Below are positions 7,118 to 9,305 of a stretch of 9,305 nucleotides of DNA, piece by piece; positions within the stretch are counted from its first letter, which is position 1; each line of letters begins with the position of its first letter. Source of the stretch: DASPPK01 sp964399235 (GTDB taxonomy: Archaea > Thermoproteota > Bathyarchaeia > Bathyarchaeales > Bathycorpusculaceae). Under the pieces are notes generated by a model. The model worked only from the letters and a program-made list of their open reading frames with translations, was not told the origin of the DNA and ran no database searches. The translations under genes were made by a program, and so were the position numbers. The DNA lies in assembly GCA_964399235.1 (NCBI GenBank), contig CAYNQC010000052.1:1-9305 (forward strand). The letters are read 5' to 3'.

Positions 7118-7753
7118 TTACTTCTGCGTCGGTTCAGGAACAGTGATCACAGGAGCCCTGAGAAGTCTGGCATCCTCACCGCAGTAGGGGCATATTTTGA
7201 ATTCAGGCAGCAACGGTTTTCCGCATGCGAGACAGACGTAGGAATATCTCATTTTCCCTTCTAAACCTTCCACTTCCTTTGCCAAATCGCTGAGCTCCAT
7301 CCGGATTAGATCAACAGTTGTGGTTAAGGGTTCGATTTCCTTGACTTCGGTTCTCACGTTGCAGATCAAATCTTTTACACTTGCTATTGTCTCGCTATTG
7401 GTTTCTATTGTCTCGTACATAGCGTCAAGAATTTCACTCTTTTCTTCGACTGCTTGCGTTTCAGCTGAGCTTTGCCTTTTGGCGTCGGTCAAGATTTTAT
7501 TCAAGAATTCTTCCATTGGATTTTGAAAGGCTAAGGCGCATGTGATTCCCCAGCAGGCGAGGCTAACGCTGGCAGAAAGCCAAAGGTACGTGACAGAACC
7601 CATGCTGCTCAGTTTCTGGCCGATCAGCGGGTAGATCTTGAGGAGCCCAATGGGGCTTCCCGATATCAGAGCGTAGATTGCGTCAACCAAGTGTGCTACG
7701 GAGAGAAACGTCAGCGAACTGAAAACCCAGACTGCAAGCCCCTTTCTTGCCAA
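7118..7753 (-). CDS. Membrane-anchored coiled-coil protein with C-terminal zinc ribbon, function unknown
   Basis: I do not recognise this 211-residue protein as a named family. It has a short basic N-terminus (MARKG), a hydrophobic helix at about 7-30, a loop, and a second helix at about 55-76. A long acidic, helical segment without prolines (about 80-140) continues as probable coiled coil to 168. A four-cysteine zinc ribbon follows: C174 and C177 in VCLACG, C188 and C191 in CPYCG. The tail is proline-containing. Positive charges at the N-terminus suggest both ends are cytoplasmic, which would leave the coiled coil and ribbon free to bind a partner. The start is TTG at 7753, chosen because GGTGA lies 6 nt upstream. 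It is convergent with gatE, and its own TATA-like box lies near 7804-7814. Confidence 0.75.
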   Translation of the reverse strand: MARKGLAVWVFSSLTFLSVAHLVDAIYALISGSPIGLLKIYPLIGQKLSSMGSVTYLWLSASVSLACWGITCALAFQNPMEEFLNKILTDAKRQSSAETQAVEEKSEILDAMYETIETNSETIASVKDLICNVRTEVKEIEPLTTTVDLIRMELSDLAKEVEGLEGKMRYSYVCLACGKPLLPEFKICPYCGEDARLLRAPVITVPEPTQK

Positions 7754-7759
7754 ATGTTT

Positions 7760-7764
7760 TCACC
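7760..7764 (-). promoter_or_regulatory. Shine-Dalgarno site that decides the TTG start at 7753
   Basis: GGTGA on the minus strand is 6 nt before the TTG. No ATG lies at a suitable distance from it in this frame. Confidence 0.65.
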
Positions 7765-7803
7765 GTTTTTCTAGAAGGTAATGCAAACATATTATTGTAT
7801 CTT

Positions 7804-7814
7804 AATATTTAATA
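7804..7814 (-). promoter_or_regulatory. TATA-like box of the zinc-ribbon gene
   Basis: The minus strand reads TATTAAATATT here, the most AT-rich box upstream of the TTG start. It predicts a transcript start near 7780-7785 and a leader of roughly 27-32 nt that includes the GGTGA site. Confidence 0.5.
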
Positions 7815-7832
7815 CAATGCTTCCCGTCTAAA

Positions 7833-7857
7833 ACATATATCGAAACCCGATATATGT
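7833..7857. repeat. Perfect 10-bp inverted repeat with 5-nt spacer
   Basis: ACATATATCG (7833-7842) and CGATATATGT (7848-7857) are exact reverse complements around AAACC. The repeat lies 19 bp upstream of the TATA-like box of the zinc-ribbon gene, where a DNA-binding regulator could act. On the minus strand it could also form an RNA hairpin followed by TTTT, downstream of the dppB remnant, so a 3'-end role is possible. The sequence alone does not decide. Confidence 0.8.
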
Positions 7858-8007
7858 CAAAAACCGTAAAATTCGAAATGCATTAGCATGTCTTCCACGC
7901 CATGCACTATTCTCATAACATGCGAGTGAACTTAAATGAGTCCAGTTTGAACCATGACTGTCTTTTCTCCGAGCATGTGATATTCGCTAGGACGTGCAGA
8001 GGAGGTT

Positions 8008-8781
8008 TTAACGCAGTTTTATTCTGGGGTCAATGATCCCATATAGAATGTCGACTACTAGGTTTATTAGAACGAAAAACAGCGCAACAAATGTTGCGCA
8101 CGCAAACACCACGGTCATGTTAAGATTCTGAGCGGCCGACACGGCTAGGCTTCCGAAACCGTGAATGTAAAAGACTCTTTCCACTATCACAAGACTTGTC
8201 AGCATGTTTCCTATTAGCACTCCTGAGACTGTTAGAACAGAGATTGCCGCGTTCTTTCTGGCGTGTTTGTAAAAAGCGTCTTTTCTTGACGAACCCTTGG
8301 CACGTGCAGACAGAAAATATTGTTTACCAGATTCCTCTATAACACCGGATCTTGTCAGCCTAATTAACGCAACGCCTTGAGTGAACACCAAAACCATCAC
8401 TGGTAAAACCAAATGCGCCAGAGCGTCCAAGAATATGTCTACTTCCCCGTTCAAGAGCGCATCGATCGAGATCATTCCAGTGTACACGGCGAAAGTGCCA
8501 TTTTCTACCTTCACATTAAAATCATGGTTCAGGCCATAGCTGAGTCTTCCTGCGGGTATGAAGCCAGTCTGTGCCATGGTTATGGCAACCACTAGTCCAG
8601 CCACAAGGAAGACTGGCAACGTTGTCCCCAGAGTTCCCGCGACGCGCACGATGTGATCAACTGGTCTGTTATGATGGAGCCCCGCTTTAGTCCCGAGCCA
8701 AAGACCTAACCCTATTATCAAAGGAGCAGAGTAGACGATGAGCTCGAAAGTCACAGGCAGGCTTGAAAACACAAGCTCCAT
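8008..8781 (-). CDS. dppB: DppB-type permease, C-terminal part after frameshift
   Basis: This frame holds most of the inner-membrane permease domain of a peptide/nickel (Opp/Dpp/Nik) ABC transporter. Five hydrophobic helices are visible at about 15-33, 46-70, 122-145, 180-200 and 223-250. The cytoplasmic EAA-like coupling loop is present (ARAKGSSRKDAF, then HARKNA), as are VIVERVFYIHGFG and the family's ending VDILYGIIDPRIKLR, so the C-terminus is complete. A loop of about 45 residues after GFIPAG (about 78-120) is longer than in many bacterial DppB proteins. The ATG at 8781 is only an internal methionine: the frame continues upstream through residues reading VATLDFGVSLLDGQPA to the frameshift at 8830-8834. 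The following gene is not dppC. Confidence 0.88.
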   Translation of the reverse strand: MELVFSSLPVTFELIVYSAPLIIGLGLWLGTKAGLHHNRPVDHIVRVAGTLGTTLPVFLVAGLVVAITMAQTGFIPAGRLSYGLNHDFNVKVENGTFAVYTGMISIDALLNGEVDIFLDALAHLVLPVMVLVFTQGVALIRLTRSGVIEESGKQYFLSARAKGSSRKDAFYKHARKNAAISVLTVSGVLIGNMLTSLVIVERVFYIHGFGSLAVSAAQNLNMTVVFACATFVALFFVLINLVVDILYGIIDPRIKLR

Positions 8782-8795
8782 TGCCGGTTGACCAT

Positions 8796-9056
8796 CTAGA
8801 AGCGAGACACCAAAATCCAGAGTGGCAACTTTTTCAACCAGTCAACCCATTGCAGCAGAAGAGGTCGATCCAGTCCATACCTGTGAATTAACCTATCCAG
8901 ATTGCTGGGAATGAGATCGCGAGGACTCCGCACAAAGAATGCCACTCGCATCATAGGATTGATTGGCAACAATGCCACAAAGATTATAGTGATGACGCCT
9001 ATCGCCGTCGGCACCGAAAGCAGTATGCGCCTAGCAACCAGTCTCTTTAGCCCCAT
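8796..9056 (-). CDS. dppB: DppB-type permease, N-terminal part before frameshift
   Basis: This 86-codon frame starts at ATG 9056 with MGLKRLVARRILLSVPTAIG, the standard DppB N-terminus: a basic head and the first membrane helix (about 11-31). YGLDRPLLLQWVDWLKK (about 60-76) is the conserved segment before the permease core. The last ten codons (LPLWILVSRF, then TAG) are out of frame and unlike the family. No upstream start exists: TAA is met 10 codons earlier. Weak promoter-like boxes lie at 9118-9125 and 9101-9110 on the minus strand. No substrate-binding protein gene, the usual upstream neighbour, is seen before it. Confidence 0.88.
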   Translation of the reverse strand: MGLKRLVARRILLSVPTAIGVITIIFVALLPINPMMRVAFFVRSPRDLIPSNLDRLIHRYGLDRPLLLQWVDWLKKLPLWILVSRF

Positions 9057-9305
9057 GGTCTCCCAGCCACAGCCTCGACATGTCCCTTAGTAAGTCTCTG
9101 GTCTATAACCCCGGAAAGAATATTTGTCCCTGTCGGTCTTAATCGATTATTTTCATGCTAGCCAGCGAGACGAGACTCATAACCAATAACCTGCCAAAAA
9201 GTGGAGTGCTGAAATCAAGGCAAATCTGCACATTATTGCGAACAGAACTGCACACGGAAAGGAGCGTGAAATCATAGGAATAGTGCGAGAGAATACTGTC
9301 ATACG
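9057..9305. other. Region upstream of dppB with a broken partial open frame on the + strand
   Basis: No intact gene is visible. On the plus strand ATG at 9155 opens a frame (MLASETRLITNNLPK) that goes astray at an A5 run (9196-9200). With one extra A it continues as KWSAEIKANLHIIANRTAHG and stays open to the window edge. The joined frame has a protein-like mix of charged and hydrophobic residues, but I do not recognise it, and no ribosome binding site or well-placed TATA box precedes the ATG. The minus strand has hydrophobic open frames over the same bases, neither resembling a substrate-binding protein C-terminus. AT-rich boxes at 9118-9125 and about 9141-9154 could serve divergent promoters. 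Confidence 0.35.

Larger units (their letters stand above)
8008..9056 (-). pseudogene. dppB: dppB as one gene broken by a single-base frameshift
   Basis: The two frames belong to one permease of about 349 residues. The break is at an A5 run on the minus strand (T5 at 8830-8834). As written the frame reads Leu-Lys-Lys-Leu-Pro; with one more A it reads Leu-Lys-Lys-Val-Ala-Thr-Leu-Asp-Phe-Gly-Val-Ser, the sequence expected of the family. One inserted base repairs the whole gene and no other lesion is seen. It may be a real pseudogene or a homopolymer error in the sequence. It is transcribed toward the zinc-ribbon gene, and no other subunit of the transporter lies in the window. Confidence 0.85.

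Noticed and set aside
7999..8005. Strong Shine-Dalgarno-like GAGGAGGT on the plus strand
   Set aside because: No start codon follows at a usable distance, and it lies at the 3' edge of a minus-strand gene.
7920..8036. 38-codon plus-strand frame in the gap before dppB
   Set aside because: No ribosome binding site before its ATG, no recognisable sequence, and it overlaps the true end of the DppB frame.
8828..8836. Programmed -1 frameshifting in dppB
   Set aside because: The site reads G AAA AAG, not the canonical A AAA AAG; the P-site codon would re-pair poorly, both proteins are needed joined, and a one-base homopolymer loss explains it more simply.

Overview
The window is archaeal, most likely from a TACK-lineage archaeon of the Bathyarchaeia type. 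The evidence is a GatD/GatE pair (the archaea-only tRNA-dependent glutamine pathway), a stand-alone archaeal-type Elp3, a ribosomal protein S30e gene (typical of TACK archaea and eukaryotes, mostly missing from Euryarchaeota), TATA-box-like elements about 26 nt ahead of apparently leaderless starts, and GGTG-type Shine-Dalgarno sites. The lineage below TACK is inference.

Layout. 1-281: no gene I can support; it holds a G-run/A6 tract downstream of a tRNA. 282-369 (-): tRNA-Leu(CAG) with encoded CCA. 370-443: a 74-bp divergent promoter region. 444-605 (+): S30e, only 53 aa. 639-2213 (+): a YtcJ-like metal-dependent amidohydrolase. 2251-7113 (+): a tight run elp3-gatD-gatE with gaps of 2 and about 7-16 nt. 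7118-7753 (-): a membrane-anchored coiled-coil zinc-ribbon protein, ending 4 bp from gatE in convergent orientation. 7754-8007: intergenic, with a TATA-like box and a perfect 10-bp inverted repeat. 8008-9056 (-): a DppB-type peptide/nickel ABC transporter permease split by a one-base frameshift. 9057-9305: promoter-like sequence and the broken start of a possible + strand gene.

How the genes fit. The left three quarters is about decoding: a tRNA, a small-subunit ribosomal protein, the wobble-U34 modifying enzyme Elp3, and the two subunits of Glu-tRNA(Gln) amidotransferase. Elp3 and GatDE plausibly share tRNA-Gln(UUG) as a substrate. The amidohydrolase between them has no obvious link. The right quarter looks different: an orphan transporter subunit with a frameshift and a second broken frame. 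Both are repaired by adding one A to an A5 run, so the region is either decaying or carries homopolymer errors.

I did not find a defence system, mobile element, CRISPR array or clearly new multi-gene system. The observations most worth checking are the paired A5 lesions at the right end, the palindrome at 7833-7857, the divergent tRNA/S30e promoter and the elp3-gatDE linkage.
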